From Flavobacterium psychrophilum (GTDB lineage: Bacteria; Bacteroidota; Bacteroidia; Flavobacteriales; Flavobacteriaceae), in the NCBI GenBank assembly GCA_945878515.1, contig CAMCTL010000080.1:1-14565 (forward strand): 14,565 bases of DNA, given 5' to 3'. The notes under the pieces were generated by a model. The model saw nothing but the letters and a program-made list of their open reading frames with translations. It was not told the origin of the DNA and did no database searches. Shown one piece after another: positions 14,531 through 14,565 of this stretch. Within the stretch, counting starts at the first letter, position 1, and every line of letters begins with the position of its first letter. A program made the translations under genes and the position numbers.

Positions 14531-14565
14531 ATGAAAAATCTACCCTACACCACTTTAATTATAGA
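14531..14565 (+). CDS. start of the next gene, probably a LytTR response regulator (truncated)
   Basis: The first 11 codons read MKNLPYTTLII, ending mid-codon at GA, so the next residue is Asp or Glu. A short polar start, then a hydrophobic strand and acidic residues is how response regulators begin. The ATG follows the kinase TAA with no gap, so the two are co-transcribed. The family is inferred from the partner. Confidence 0.6.
   Translation, partial: MKNLPYTTLII

Overview
The window looks like a chromosomal segment from a member of the Bacteroidota, most likely Flavobacterium or a close relative. It is AT-rich, and two start regions carry the Bacteroidota promoter -7 box TAnnTTTG. Several genes also point there: a MuiA-like DUF4139 protein carrying a SusC/RagA-type TonB plug segment, a GH16 laminarinase-like enzyme, a lone GT51 glycosyltransferase with an AsmA-like N-terminal half, and a LytS-type histidine kinase followed directly by another gene. 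This taxon call is inference from gene content and motifs.

Layout. 1-924 is the 3' part of a serine hydrolase gene (class C beta-lactamase fold) on the + strand. 982-1768 holds a small antitoxin-like gene overlapping a zeta-toxin-like P-loop kinase gene. Right behind it, 1776-1835 is a short remnant that repeats the C-terminal end of the first gene. A GH16 endo-beta-glucanase-like gene follows on the minus strand (1883-3175). 3197-3613 has no intact gene; it holds the 3' end of an OmpA-like gene and several nested inverted repeats. 3614-5470 carries two minus-strand membrane proteins of unknown function, separated and flanked by palindromic spacers that resemble gene-cassette (attC-like) elements. 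5471-5883 is non-coding, with two terminator-like hairpins and the promoter of the next gene.

From 5884 the content looks like ordinary chromosomal backbone: a Tas-family aldo/keto reductase (+), a two-TM potassium channel with an RCK domain (+), a DUF4139 protein (-), a roughly 350-bp element bounded by inverted repeats and packed with small hairpins (9960-10306), an AsmA-GT51 fusion (-), a 267-bp divergent spacer with a 14-bp perfect hairpin, a LytS-family sensor kinase (+), and at the edge the first codons of the next gene, probably its LytTR response regulator.

Functional connections are few. The antitoxin/zeta pair is translationally coupled. The kinase and the following gene should form a two-component system. 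The two unknown membrane genes share orientation and spacer type and are probably accessory. The stretch 925-5883 reads as an accessory hot spot, since it contains two lone 3' gene ends and compact unknown genes. The rest is housekeeping and cell-envelope function: a peptidoglycan polymerase, an outer-membrane or periplasmic DUF4139 protein, ion transport and a redox enzyme.
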